Assembly (NCBI GenBank): GCA_963556495.2
Contig: OY747701.1
Span: forward strand, 41,287,501-41,351,500
Reading direction: 5' to 3'
DNA length: 64,000 bases
Source of the DNA: Valencia hispanica
Taxonomy: Eukaryota > Chordata > Actinopteri > Cyprinodontiformes > Valenciidae
Shown here piece after piece: positions 53,431-64,000 of this stretch. The translations under genes and the position numbers were made by a program. Within the stretch, counting starts at the first letter, position 1. Each line of letters opens with the position of its first letter. The notes beneath the pieces were generated by a model. The model made no database searches. It worked only from the letters and a program-made list of their open reading frames with translations, and was not told the DNA's origin.

Positions 53431-54485
53431 CTGGAGAGATGAAAGCAGAGTTGAAAAGAACATAAAGAAGGTGTTAATGGGTTTGTACTGAAGGCAGTAA
53501 GTGAGAGGATTTCACAGTATTTAGTAGATTATCTTATCAGTTTCTTGAAACCCACTAAGTGAGACTGCCAACAGCTGCCTATAATGGCCAAGATTTCAAC
53601 ACAAAGCCAAGCAGAATCTGCCACAGACCTCATTTGTCTCCACTAGAGTGCACTGAGGCTTTGGAGGGCAAATTCATTGGTCTAATTATGAAAGTCTGAT
53701 TGAAGGCAGTCTGAGGACCATGAGGTTTATCATACTTTTCTAACAAAATATATCTTTCATAGGGTTTCATTAGTACATGATTATCAACTCTTGAAAGATC
53801 TACATTAATTAACAAAGATAAAACATTGTTTTCATATAAAGTTGGTATGGTAATAACAGAGCAGCTAAAACATTTTAAGTAAGTCACTCTGAATAAATAC
53901 AGATCACAAATTAAATCTAAATAAAACAAAAGAGAAAACATATCAAGTCTTTATTCCACCTGAAAACCCAGTGTCTTTTAGATAAATGTCAGAACATTAA
54001 CATAAAAGTTCTCAGTATGTCTCCTAAACTGCAACACTGCAAATGATGTACTACTGTCAGTATAGAAGGTGAGTAGATTTATTGGAATAACATGTGTGCT
54101 TGTCACACAAAAGTCATATAAGGTAATTTTTTAAGGCTTGGCAAAATTAAAGTTTATATTAGGGTCAGGTGTGTGAATAACGCTATAGTATTATAAAGAC
54201 ATGCAGTTGAAACCAGATATTTACACTTCAGAATAAAACAGATTTTTATCTTTAATGTCAAACATCATATCAGAGTTAATTTAATTTGTTTTAGATCAAT
54301 AAACATTTTTCTTGTGCCTTTAGAAAGGTCGGCATTATGCCTTGCAGGGATATGTACAACATTTTAAAGCAGAATTACATGAAAATAAACTGAAATGAGT
54401 GGCATGGTGTTTCAGATCTCAAAGCAAGAGGGAGAAGCCTCATCTGACATCAATCGTCTTTGATAAGGGAAATCTCAGTCAGAAC

Positions 54486-55031
54486 GTTTACATGCACATG
54501 TAAATCATGTGAATGGAAGCCTTTATCCCAGTTTACATGTCTGTCAGAAAATCTAATTGTTGAAAGAAGTGAGTTTGCCACCAAGACACTAGATGGTGAC
54601 ATGCGCCCTTTCACGTTGGATGTTTCCTGGCCTAGAGTTACTCAGATAGTAAACAAATGCTGACAGCAGTGAAGCAGACAGAGTAAAAGCCAGACATGCA
54701 CAATGAGCAAAGACATGGATGAAAATCATGCTCCAGCACAGAACAATTAGTAAGTACTGTCCTCTTTAACTGTGTTACACTGGTTCTGCTGTGTTGTTGT
54801 GTACCGGTGTTGCTATTCCCGCTTCCGCAGTCTTGTCACTTCCTGTGAAAAGCTTGACTAAGCCAAGTCTAGGGTTTACATGCAGAGGAATTTGATTTAT
54901 CAATCACATTATCTGGGTGCCTTAGCTTGATTACTGCAACTCTAGTTCAATTCGACTTCAGTCGGACTAAGGTGTATACATCAATTTCAAAAGTTCGTCA
55001 ATAATTCAACTTTCTCTTACTGCATGTAAAC
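54486..55031. mobile_element. MITE with GTTTACATGCA ends
   Basis: GTTTACATGCA at 54486-54496 is inverted as TGCATGTAAAC at 55021-55031. Further TTTACATG motifs occur inside, as in a common class of fish MITEs. It has no coding capacity and the exact borders are uncertain. Confidence 0.55.
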
Positions 55032-55859
55032 AGAGTGAAGACCAGCGTTGTTCATGTGCAGAAGGTTATTTGTTAAACTCATTTAACATCAGTTAGTATA
55101 ACAACAGTCTGCAAAGTGGCTACCTTAAGAAAGCTAATTACAGCTAGGCTTTATAAGATTGATGTTAATTTATATGACCTGATAGTTAGGATTATACAAG
55201 ACCTTTGTCTTACCAAGAAGGTCCACAAGCTGTATATTAACTTTTTTAGCTTATAGCACAGGTGCGACAGAGGTTGCTGGTATTGTAGCACAGAAAAAAA
55301 GGTGGAGCATCAACACAAAAATTCCTTTACAATCTCTAAAAACCAACAGTATTGTATCTCAATACTTATAAACAACACTCAATAACAAGAAATATTTTCA
55401 AGTGTGTATATTTCAGTGAAAATGCTAACATATTAGCTTTATTTATATTAGTTTGCATGTATATAATACACAGGTTTGTGCATATACATTGTGAAATGTG
55501 AGCAATTTAGGTCATAATACAATACATAAAATAGAATAGAATAGAAATTCCCTTAATTGTCTCACATTGGGGAAATTCCAGCATAAACAGCAGCAAAGTG
55601 ACAAATTCTCACAAAGATGAAAAAAAAACAAAATATAAAAAAGATTAAGAATAACAGTGTACAGTAAAAGCAAAATAACACAAAAATACTGTGAAGTTAT
55701 TAATAATAGAATACTCTGATTCAAGAAATGTGCAACTGAACAGGCCAATGAGTAGGATGAATTAAAAATATTTAGAAAATATACATGTCTATTAATGCAT
55801 GAAATAACAGGCTATTTACAAAAAGTGACAAATAAAAAACTGTGAAAACAACCGAGATG

Positions 55860-56085
55860 TGTAATAATGGGCAACCCTCAGCATCCTCTTTGTGAGACTA
55901 TCATTCAATAACATTCTTCAGTCAGAGGCTTCTTCAGTTTTGCTGTAACACAGACTGTTACAGTAGATCCTTACTGCCCACAGCCTTCAGCATTTACAAC
56001 AACACCTTGAAGAAATTTGAATAATATGAGCTACAAGACAAAATTTTCCTTTGGGATCAATAAAGCATTTTTATATAGAACTGAA
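55860..56085 (+). mobile_element. LINE 3' end fragment, copy B
   Basis: GGGCAACCCTCAGCATCCTC, CTTACTGCCCACAGCCTTCA and TTTGGGATCAATAAAGCATT parallel the copy at 52380-52760. It is the degenerate 3' end of the same LINE family. Confidence 0.65.
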
Positions 56086-56551
56086 TACTGTCTACCTGTG
56101 GACTGGGAACCAAGATGCAGGAATTGTGGAAATGTTTGTAGGATATAAGGCTAAATACATTGATATAGTAACACTTTATCACAATAGACTACAGCCACTA
56201 TGTAGCAATGAGACGTACCATAGCTTCATCTGTCGCAGTCGCACCTTCCTTACAGTTAAAAAAACCAAGCAGCTTGCAAAGCTGTCATACGAGTGCTACG
56301 TATGAAAAATTGTTTATCGCACAGACTATTCTTTTCATCACACATGCAACTTATATGTCGCACTGTACAGACCTGTTACAATTGTCATGTTGAGTTGACT
56401 GTGTGGTCTGCCACACAGCTTTACCCAAGAGAGACATTTGTCCATGGCTTTTTTCAATTTGGGAAACAGAATAAAATATGAGCACATGTTATCACTTTTG
56501 CAAGTGCCCCAGGCACATTGTTTAACCATTTTGTGCCTTAAAATACAAATA

Positions 56552-58142
56552 CGGTGACTTGCAAAAGTATTCGGTCCCCTTGAACTTTTCCACATTATGT
56601 AACATTACAGCCACAAACATGAATAAATTTTATTGGAATTCAAGGTGAAAGACCAAAACAAAGTGGTGTACACGTGAGAAGTGGAATGAAAATCATACAT
56701 GATTCCAAACATTTTTTACAAATAAATAACTGAAAAGTGGGGTGTGCGTAATTATTCAGCCCCCTTTGGTCTGAGTGCAGTCAGTTGCCCATAGACATTG
56801 CCTGATGAGTGATAATGACTAAATAGAGTGCACCTGTGTGTAATCTAATGTCAGTACAAATACAGCTGCCCTGTGACGGCCTCAGAGGTTGTCTAAGAGT
56901 ATGTTGGGAGCAACAACACCATGAAGTCCAAAGAACACACCAGACAGGTCAGGGATAAAGTTATTGAGAAATTTAAAGCAGGCTTAGGCTACAAAAAGAT
57001 TTCCCAAGCCTTGAACATCCCACGGAGCACTGTTCAAGCGATCATTCAGAAATGGAAGGAGTATGGCACAACTGTAAACCTACCAAGACAAGGCCGTCCA
57101 CCTAAACTCACAGGCCAAACAAGGAGAGCGCTGATCAGAAATGCAGCCAAGAGGCCCATGGTGACTCTGGACGAGCTGCAGAGATCTACAGCTCAGGTGG
57201 GGGAATCTGTCCATAGGACAACTATTAGTCGTGCACTGCACAAAGCTGGCCTTTATGGAAGAGTGGCAAGAAGAAAGCCATTGTTAAAAGAAAACCAAAA
57301 GAAGTCCCGTTTGCAGTTTGCCACAAGCCATGTGGGGGACACAGCAAACATGTGGAAGATGAGACCAAAATGGAACTTTTTGGCCAAAATCCAAAACGCT
57401 ATGTGTGGCAGAAAACTAACACTGCACATCACTCTGAACACACCATCCCCACTGTCAAATATGGTGGTGGCAGCATCATGCTCTGGGGGTGCTTCTCATT
57501 CAGCAGGGACAGGGAAGCTGGTCAGAGTTGATGGGAAGATGGATGGAGCCAAATACAGGGCAATCTTGGAAGAAAACCTCTTGGAGTCTGCAAAAGACTT
57601 GAGACTGGGGCGGAGGTTCACCTTCCAGCAGGACAATGACCCTAAACATAAAGCCAGGGCAACAATGGAATGGTTTAAAACAAAACATATCCATGTGTTA
57701 GAATGGCCCAGTCAAAGTCCAGATCTAAATCCAATCGAGAATCTGTGGCAAGATCTGAAAACTACTGCTCACAAACGCTGTCCATCTAATCTGACTGAGC
57801 TGGAGCTGTTTTGCAAAGAAGAATGGGCAAGAATTTCAGTCTCTAGATGTGCATAGCTGGTAGAGACATACCCTAAAAGATTGGCAGCTGTAAGTGCAGC
57901 AAAAGGTGGTTCTACAAAGTATTGACTCAGGGGGCTGAATAATTACGCACACCCCACTTTTCACCTATTTATTTGTAAAAAAAAATTGGAATCATGTATG
58001 ATTTTTATTCCACTTCTCATGTGTACACCACTTTGTATTGGTCTTTCACGTGGAATTCCAATAAAATTGATTCATGTTTGTGGCTGTAATGTGACAAAAT
58101 GTGGAAAAGTTCAAGGGGGCCGAATACTTTTGCAAGCCACTG
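56552..58142 (+). mobile_element. Tc1/mariner element, same family as 2991-4638
   Basis: TA at 56550-56551 and 58143-58144 borders a 1591-bp element. Its right end is TTTTGCAAGCCACTG and its left end is the slightly mutated CGGTGACTTGCAAAAG. It lies in the opposite orientation to the copy at 2991-4638 and is very similar to it throughout. Confidence 0.93.
56921..57856 (+). pseudogene. Tc1-like transposase: long open frame but scrambled middle
   Basis: A continuous 311-codon frame starts MKSKEHTRQVRDKVIEKF (DNA-binding domain) and ends with FTFQQDNDPKH and PDLNPIENLWQDLK (second and third catalytic residues). Between about 57350 and 57530, however, it runs in the wrong frame. The expected [13 protein letters not shown] with the first catalytic Asp has been lost through a small deletion (AACATGTGGAAGATGAGACC), and the frame is regained further on. 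It is shorter than the usual 340 or so residues. The open frame is therefore misleading and the protein cannot be catalytic. Confidence 0.9.
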
Positions 58143-58384
58143 TACAGGCCAGAAAATCACAAAAGTGTTGCAGGTCCTAATGCTTTCCTATGGAGCGAGG
58201 CTGTGAATGTCAGAGTCTGTTTGTTTCCGGGAAACTAGTAGCTGAATGCTGTTGGTTAGTTATTGGTTAGTTTGCTGAGCAGGACTGAGGGACAGGTCAA
58301 TAGTTTTTTTATTACGTTCATCAAAGTCAGAAGTATACATACACATACACAAGTTTATTGTGTCTTTTGTGTATTTTTTTAAAA

Positions 58385-58563
58385 GGTTTTGTGGCCACAG
58401 TCGCCTTTAATAGCAGTGGGCAGTGCAGAAAGGGGTGAGAAGTGGGGGAAGAGACATTCAGTAAATGTCCACAGGGCGGAGTTGAACCCAGGGCTACGGC
58501 TTCGAGGGATGAGGCCTCTGAACATGGGGCGCCTGTCTTAACCACTACACCACGCGACGCCAC
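58385..58563 (-). repeat. tRNA-derived SINE, copy 2
   Basis: On the minus strand it starts GGCGTCGCGTGGTGTAGTGG (A-box-like), then has GGGTTCAACTCC (B-box). It ends TAAAGGCGACTGTGGCCACA, the same body end as the SINE at 36049-36240. It sits just inside the left terminal repeat of the shattered Tc1. Confidence 0.85.
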
Positions 58564-58896
58564 AGTTTATTGTGTCTTTAAACAAAAAAGAAAAAGAAAA
58601 CTGCAAATGATTGCATTCAGAGCTAAAAAAAGCTTCTGATAAGTTAGTTGAAACTGTCTAAGTTAATAGGTGGCACACCTCCAGATGCATATAAAAGGCA
58701 CATCCCAAACACAGAGCCTCTTCCTTTCTCATGGGAAAATCCAGAGAAAACAACTAAGACATCAAGAAAAGAATTGTGGACCTCTACAAGTATGGCTCAT
58801 CCTTATGTGCAATTTCCAGATGCGTGAAGGTCCCATGTTCATCCATTCAGACAATAGTTTCAAAAAGACAATGACCCCAAGCATACCTAGAAATTA

Positions 58897-59846
58897 GTTA
58901 CTCTGGGACTTCGCTTCAGCAGAGCTGCAGTAGCTCATTAGCAATTCGCCTCTGTGCTGTGGGCGGAGCCGTTGGCACGGAGACCCCCCCCCCATCTGCC
59001 CACAGACCCCCCCATTGCTGAGAGCTCTGTGAAAAAATGAACAGACATGTATTACTATGACTACATCTTACAGTCCAGGGGTCAATACACATCCGGTGAC
59101 ACTATTTCATAATAAGTGACATTCACATATTCAGTATGTGCAGCTCCAGCTGCGTCGTCAGACTCACTTGTCTCTGACGAGTGATCATCATCAGAGGGCA
59201 AATCGTCCCCTTCTGAATCATGATCGGCAAAGATCAGTGCACGCACCTCATCCGCACTGTAAAGTCATCTGGACATTTTGTTTTTGGTAATAAAAATCAC
59301 TATCTGTCTCTCTATCAGTTTCTATCGCTTTTCTCTCCTCTCCCGCTCCCGCACAGCAGCATCTCGCGCTCAGCAGCTGGTGTCGGGTTTCAAACAATTT
59401 TTTCTCAGATTTTTTTCATAGAAACACACCCACAAATGACGCCAGTATTGAAGCTATATGTAGTGGACATCTAGTAGTACCAAGCAGTAACAGCACAAGG
59501 CAGTAGATTTAAAGAAAGGGGCTGTTTTATTCAGCAATGTATTGCAACCCGCTACAGCACACAGGTGTTGATCCGCCATCGCCTTCTCTACTCCTCAGAA
59601 CCTGAGCGGGCGGAGCGGAGTAGGAGCTTGTGGTCCCGCCCAGTGGAGTTACTATGCAACAACTCCAGTCTATTTTAGCCGGCATTTTAACGAATGCTAC
59701 TGATTCACAGCCGTTTGAATGCAGAAATACTCAGAAATACAACTTTGAGCTTAATTTTCTCAAGATATGTCCTCTAGCATCAGAAGAATTCCACAAGAAC
59801 ATGTTAACACCTAGAAAAACATGATTTTCATCGGAGTGGGTCTTTA
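58897..59846 (-). mobile_element. TTAA-type DNA transposon remnant
   Basis: The right end, read inward, is AGACCCACTCCGATGAAAAT next to TTAA (59843-59846). The left end abuts TTAC inside Tc1 sequence, where the intact Tc1 would have TTAA. A minus-strand acidic segment near 59240-59120 (HDSEGDDLPSDDDHSSETSE) resembles the N terminus of a piggyBac-like transposase, but nothing more is preserved. Confidence 0.55.
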
Positions 59847-60088
59847 AGGGCAACAAAGTCAAGGTAATGGAGTGGCTTAGACTGCTGGAGGACATACTGA
59901 CCACTTTTCTTCACTCTGCTACTTTTCTATTCTAATCCTTTCCAGTTGCATTATTTATTGCTATTTCGACTGTTAACTTTGTTTTTTTGTGTTTATCTCT
60001 CCATAGAAGCTACAACTAGTCTGGTATCCTGCTTAACTGCAATGCCCTGTTGGACAGGGGGCATTCCAGTAACCCAGCATCCCCGGTG

Positions 60089-60505
60089 TCCTGTTATCAA
60101 CTTTTTATTTTCTCTAACATAGAAAGTACTCTTACATCAGTTCTTTTGTTCTCTCTGTGTTTCTGCACTGTCTTCTCGAACCCCAGTGGGTTGAGGCAGA
60201 TGGACGCTCGTACTGAGCCAGGTTCTGCTGGAGGCTTCTTCCAGTTAAAGGGGAGCTTTTCCTCTCCACTGTTGCTACATTCGCAGTATGAGGGATTGCT
60301 GTGGTTGGAGTCTGCATCAATGGGGCGCAACTGCCAGTCAATGACTTGATGCAATCTGCTGGGATTCCTTAAATAGAAAACTAGCTAAAACTTTAAACTG
60401 ATTGGAATGTTTGTATGATTGTATTGAAATTACTTTCTTGTAAAATGCCTTGAGATGACATCTGCTGTGAATCGGCGCTATATAAATAAGATGAATTGAA
60501 AAAAA
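60089..60505 (+). repeat. Interspersed retroelement tail, copy 2
   Basis: This is the inverted counterpart of 25572-25985, with CTGTTATCAACTTTTTATTT at the left and GGCGCTATATAAATAAGATG at the right. Upstream sequence from about 59880 probably belongs to the same insertion. Short frames across it are not genes. Confidence 0.7.
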
Positions 60506-62579
60506 ATAAATTACAAAGCACCGACCTCAATTGGTGGAAAATTTGTGGTCAGCACTGAAAAGGCTAGTGTGAGGAACAAGGCCTACAAACCCAACCCAGT
60601 TCCACCAGTTCTGTCTGGAGGAGTGGTCCAAGATTCCAGCAAACTATTGTAGAACGCATGTGGAAGGAGACCTGAAATGTCTCGCCCAAGTTAAAAAGTT
60701 TCAGGACAAATTCTACCAAATACTAAGTACTTAGTGTATGTAAACTTCTGACTGATAAAATTAATAAAAAAAATACATAAGTTTCTCCGTTTATTCTGAC
60801 ATTTCGCGGGTAGAAAAATATGTTATTGATCTGAAAGAAAAAAGTTTACTCTGATTTGATGTTTGACAGTGTGGTGGAAAATTGTTATGCAATTAGGAAT
60901 TAAGTGTATATTCTCTGTTTAGGGAATGCATCTAGGGTAAAATGACAAGTTTATTGTTCCAGCTTAATGTTATGAGAAAGATATATGTGTCAGGTCACCA
61001 GAGAGACAGACGCCGGGGCAGTAAGATAACAGTCTGGCCTTCGGATGTGCTGCTTTATGCGTTGCTATGAAGCAGTTATTCTGGAGGTGGGGCGTGAAGG
61101 TTGGAGAAGACATCTACAGAGATAAGCAATGATTGCTGAATACTATTTAAGCGGTTAGTTAGAAAGGTTGGTGAGGGTGATGCACGAGTAACTCTGTCCC
61201 CTCCATGGTCTGGCCAGACATGTTTGAATTAAATACTTAAACGCCTTCTGGGACTCAAGTCTTCTTTATTATGGAAACCCTGAGATACTTTTTTTGCCAT
61301 AACAACGGTAAATAATTTCTGCAATGTATATAAATATCTGATTTCAACTGTATGTAAGTTGTTGTTCCATATTTCTGTTATGAAAAGGTTTTAATGTACA
61401 ACAACCCTGAAATATCTAATAATTGTATTGCACTAATACAGTAGATTGATTGCAACTAGATTTTGTACAACTCTCTCATCCCTATCTGCATATACCATAA
61501 ACACATACAGAGAAAATTGCAATAATTTCAAACACTAAAATGCAAGCTTTCAGAGTCTCTAACAAGCTTAGATATGCTTGTTAGAATACTGGAATACTTC
61601 AAACATAATGGCAAAATGTCTAGACACATATGGAGACACTGGACTGAACACCTGAAACACAGTCAAACAAAAAAAACACTGTCAACTCTCTAACACATCT
61701 CCACACACAACAATGCAAATATAACAACACTGGACTAAAAATTAAAGATCCGGAGAGATGATGGTGATGATGCTGGCCCAAAGAGGAACAAAGCTCTTTT
61801 CTGTTGATCCAACTTCCTTCTAGCTTGACTAAGTCTTAGAAGATGGACAACGACAACAACGTCTCTAAGCATCTACAGTACCACTGCCATGTTAAGTCTG
61901 TGAAAGTGTGCATTTCTGTGTTAGTGGCTTTACCTTGTGGATTCCAAAAAATATCCTTGCTTTAGCAAATGAGTGTGTGTAGCTTGTAAGTGTGTGTCTG
62001 TATTTACACTTGAGAGAGGCTTTGGTGTCTCTGCCCAACCACTGGAGGAGTGTGTGTTTTGGGTAATGTTTACAGAGTGGCATGTGCATGGAAAACAGGG
62101 AGAATGTGAGCGAGTGTTGTGGGATGTAAGCATGCAGCCTTAGGCTTTGGCTCAGGATTTCTTTATCGTGTGGAAATGGGATTATACCTTCCAGTGAAAA
62201 GAACTCTCCCTATTGTTACTGGGATGATGCAAGGTATAAGCCCTAATTCCCTACTCTCTGTGTAGGTATCTTCTCTCTATGTGTTTTAATTTATGGCATT
62301 CCGTTGTCTCTTTCTTTTTGGTTTTAATCTTGTTTAGATATGGAGGCAGCTAAAATTCAAGAATGTAAGAGGTATCAGTGTTGTATGTATGCAGGTAAGT
62401 AAATTCATTTATTATTCATTGATTATTTTGCCTCTCAGTCAATAAATGTTTCTGTGAATAAGAATGAACATTTATGATGCTTTCATTTGCTCTGAGGAAA
62501 TGTGGCATTTAAAAAACCACCAATTCAGGATCCCAGGGGCTGCAAGTATTCTTTAAAAAGTATTTGTTTCACAATTTCA

Positions 62580-64000
62580 AGTGTAGCATAAATGAACCCC
62601 CGAGATGTGAAATTATTTCCCTTTCAGATCATGCACTATATTACCTACAGTATATTGTGTTTCGGAGTCACCTCGACGCACAGCTCAGGTACTGCAACCA
62701 GTCTCCTGGAGAGACGTTGGACTCTCTTCCACTCTGGAGTTGGCCCCTGTGAGAGGCGTCGAGCAGGGATGGGCATAGTTGTTACCCCCCACCTTGGTGC
62801 CTGTACGTTGGGGTTCATCCAGGTGAACAAGAGGGTAGCATCCCTCCGCCTATGGGTGGGGGGATGGGTCCTGACTGTTGTTTGCGCCTATGAACCAAAC
62901 AGCTGATCAGATTACCCACCCCTCCTGGAGTCCTTGGAGGGGTGCTGGAGAGTGCTCCTCCTGGGGACTCCCTTGTTCTGTTAGGGGACCTCAACGCTCA
63001 CGTGGGCGATGACAGTGAGACTTGAAGAGGTGTGGTTGGGAGGAATGTCCCCTCCCCATCTGAACCCGAGAGGTGTTTTGTTATTGGACTTGCTCGTCAT
63101 GGATTGTCCATAACGCACACCATGTTCAAACATATGGATGTCCATATGTGCACTTAGCACCAGGACACCATAGGCCGCAGCTCGATTATCAACTTTGTTG
63201 TCGTTTCATCAGATCTGCGGCCAGATGTTTTGGACTCTTGGGTGAGGAGAGGGGCAGAGCTGTCCACTGACCACTACCTGGTGGTGAGTCGGCTCGATGG
63301 TGGGGGAGGATGCCGGACAGACCTAGCAGCCCCAAACGTGTTGTGAGGGTCTGCTGGGAACATCTGGCAGAGTCTTATGTAAGAAGGAGCTTCAACTCTC
63401 ACCTCTGGCAGAACTTCGAACATGTCCTGGGGGAGGCGGGGGACATTAAGCCCGAGTGGGCCATGTTACGTGTCTCCATTATTGAGGCGGCTGACCAGAG
63501 CTGTCACTGCAAGGGGTTGGTGCCCGTCGCGGCGGCAATCCTCAAACCCGCTGGTGGACACCAGTGGTGAGGGATGCTGTCAAGCGAAAGAAAGAGTCCT
63601 ATCGGGTCTTTTTGGCTTGTGGGACCCCGGCAGCAGCTGAAAGGTACCGGAAGGCCAGGCGGGGTGCAGCTCGGATGGTCGCTGAGGCAAAAACACGGGC
63701 ATGGGTGGAGTTTGATGAGGCCATAGAGAACGATTGCCGTACGGCTTTGAGGCGATTCTGGTCCACTATCCGGCATCTCAGGAGGGGGAAGCGGTGCACC
63801 ACCAACACTGTTTACAGTGAGGATGGTGTGCTGCTGACCTCGACTCGGGACATCATGAGTCAGTGGCCGGAATACTTCGAGGACCTCCTCAATCCCACCG
63901 GCACGCCTTCCAATCTGGAAGTGGAGTCTGAGCACTTTGTGTCGGGCTCTCCAATCTCTGGTGCTGAGGTTGCATAGGTGGTTAAAAACCACCTCGGTGG
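62580..64000 (+). mobile_element. 5' part of an RTE-like non-LTR retrotransposon, running off the window
   Basis: Plus-strand frames encode the apurinic-type endonuclease. ERRRAGMGIVVTPHLGAC and [20 protein letters not shown] are seen at 62740-62905. After a frame break come RVVRVCWEHLAESYVRRSFN (63310-63570) and KESYRVFLACGTPAAAERY with TAEDGVLLTSTRD-like YSEDGVLLTSTRDIM (63564-63977). Several frameshifts and a stop at 63975 show it is inactive. The reverse transcriptase should follow to the right. Confidence 0.82.

Larger units (their letters stand above)
58327..60752 (+). mobile_element. Shattered Tc1/mariner element with three nested insertions
   Basis: GTCAGAAGTATACATACAC at 58327-58345 is inverted near 60735-60752 (GTGTATGTAAACTTCTGAC). 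Between the ends are recognisable Tc1 pieces: a promoter and start region (about 58600-58890), ACAATGACCCCAAGCATAC (second catalytic Asp), CAACAAAGTCAAGGTAATGG (59850) and a C-terminal part (60520-60720). They are separated by a SINE (58385-58563), a TTAA-type element (about 58897-59846) and a retroelement tail (about 59880-60518). Confidence 0.8.
53431..64000. other. Upstream ush2a intron or flank, right edge
   Basis: No ush2a exon (signal peptide, start codon or first LamG-like exons) was recognised here. The contents are a MITE (54486-55031), a LINE tail (about 55860-56085), a Tc1 element (56552-58142), a shattered Tc1 with nested insertions (about 58327-60752) and an RTE-like LINE (about 62580-64000). 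The stretches 53.5-54.4 kb and 60.8-62.5 kb show nothing I can identify. Confidence 0.6.

Noticed and set aside
53630..53941. A 103-codon minus-strand frame upstream of the first ush2a exon as the missing LamG-like exon
   Set aside because: Its sequence has no resemblance to the LamG-like domain, and no splice donor of the required phase was found at its 3' side.

Overview
This window is eukaryotic, almost certainly from a ray-finned (teleost) fish. It holds one recognisable host gene, spread over about 51 kb of the minus strand, in AT-rich introns full of teleost-type mobile elements: Tc1/mariner elements, L2-like and RTE-like LINEs, tRNA-derived SINEs, hAT-like and TTAA-flanked MITEs, and long CA and AT microsatellites. 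Nothing prokaryotic (operon, CRISPR array, phage) was seen.

The gene is ush2a (usherin), the large extracellular/transmembrane protein of photoreceptor and hair-cell links. Thirteen exons on the minus strand, from 53430 down to 2628, encode about 750 consecutive residues: the tail of the LamG-like region, the laminin N-terminal domain (domain VI), and laminin-type EGF-like (LE) repeats 1 to 9. Every exon-exon join keeps the reading frame, and most exon lengths equal the human exons as I recall them (64, 102, 222, 94, 196 and 131 nt). The signal peptide and first LamG-like exons lie beyond the right edge or were not recognised. LE10, the FN3 repeats, the LamG pair and the transmembrane tail lie beyond the left edge.

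The most informative gene-level observation is that the counterpart of the large human exon 13 is split here into three exons (7540-7823, 5840-6065, 5555-5692) that together make 648 nt. One of the two extra introns falls close to the position of the commonest human USH2A frameshift.

Layout by region. 1-2.6 kb: intron with a 152-bp CA repeat. 2.6-7.8 kb: LE5-LE9 exons and a broken Tc1 element. 7.8-15.3 kb: intron with an RTE-like LINE end, a second Tc1, a TTAA MITE and an L2-like tail, then the LE3/LE4 exons. 15.3-23 kb: a nest of elements (hAT-like MITE, a pair of 0.37-kb inverted arms enclosing an L2-like LINE, a hairpin). 23-36.6 kb: a 13.4-kb intron with MITEs and a GC-rich 1.3-kb island. 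36.6-53.4 kb: LE1, laminin N-terminal and LamG-like exons with SINEs, a second L2-like LINE, a 3.4-kb TTAA-flanked element and a GC-rich repeat. 53.4-64 kb: upstream intron with a third and a fourth Tc1 (the fourth shattered by nested insertions) and the 5' part of an RTE-like LINE running off the end.

I found no convincing undescribed biological system. The leads worth following are the split exon, a competing splice donor, and several unclassified repeats.
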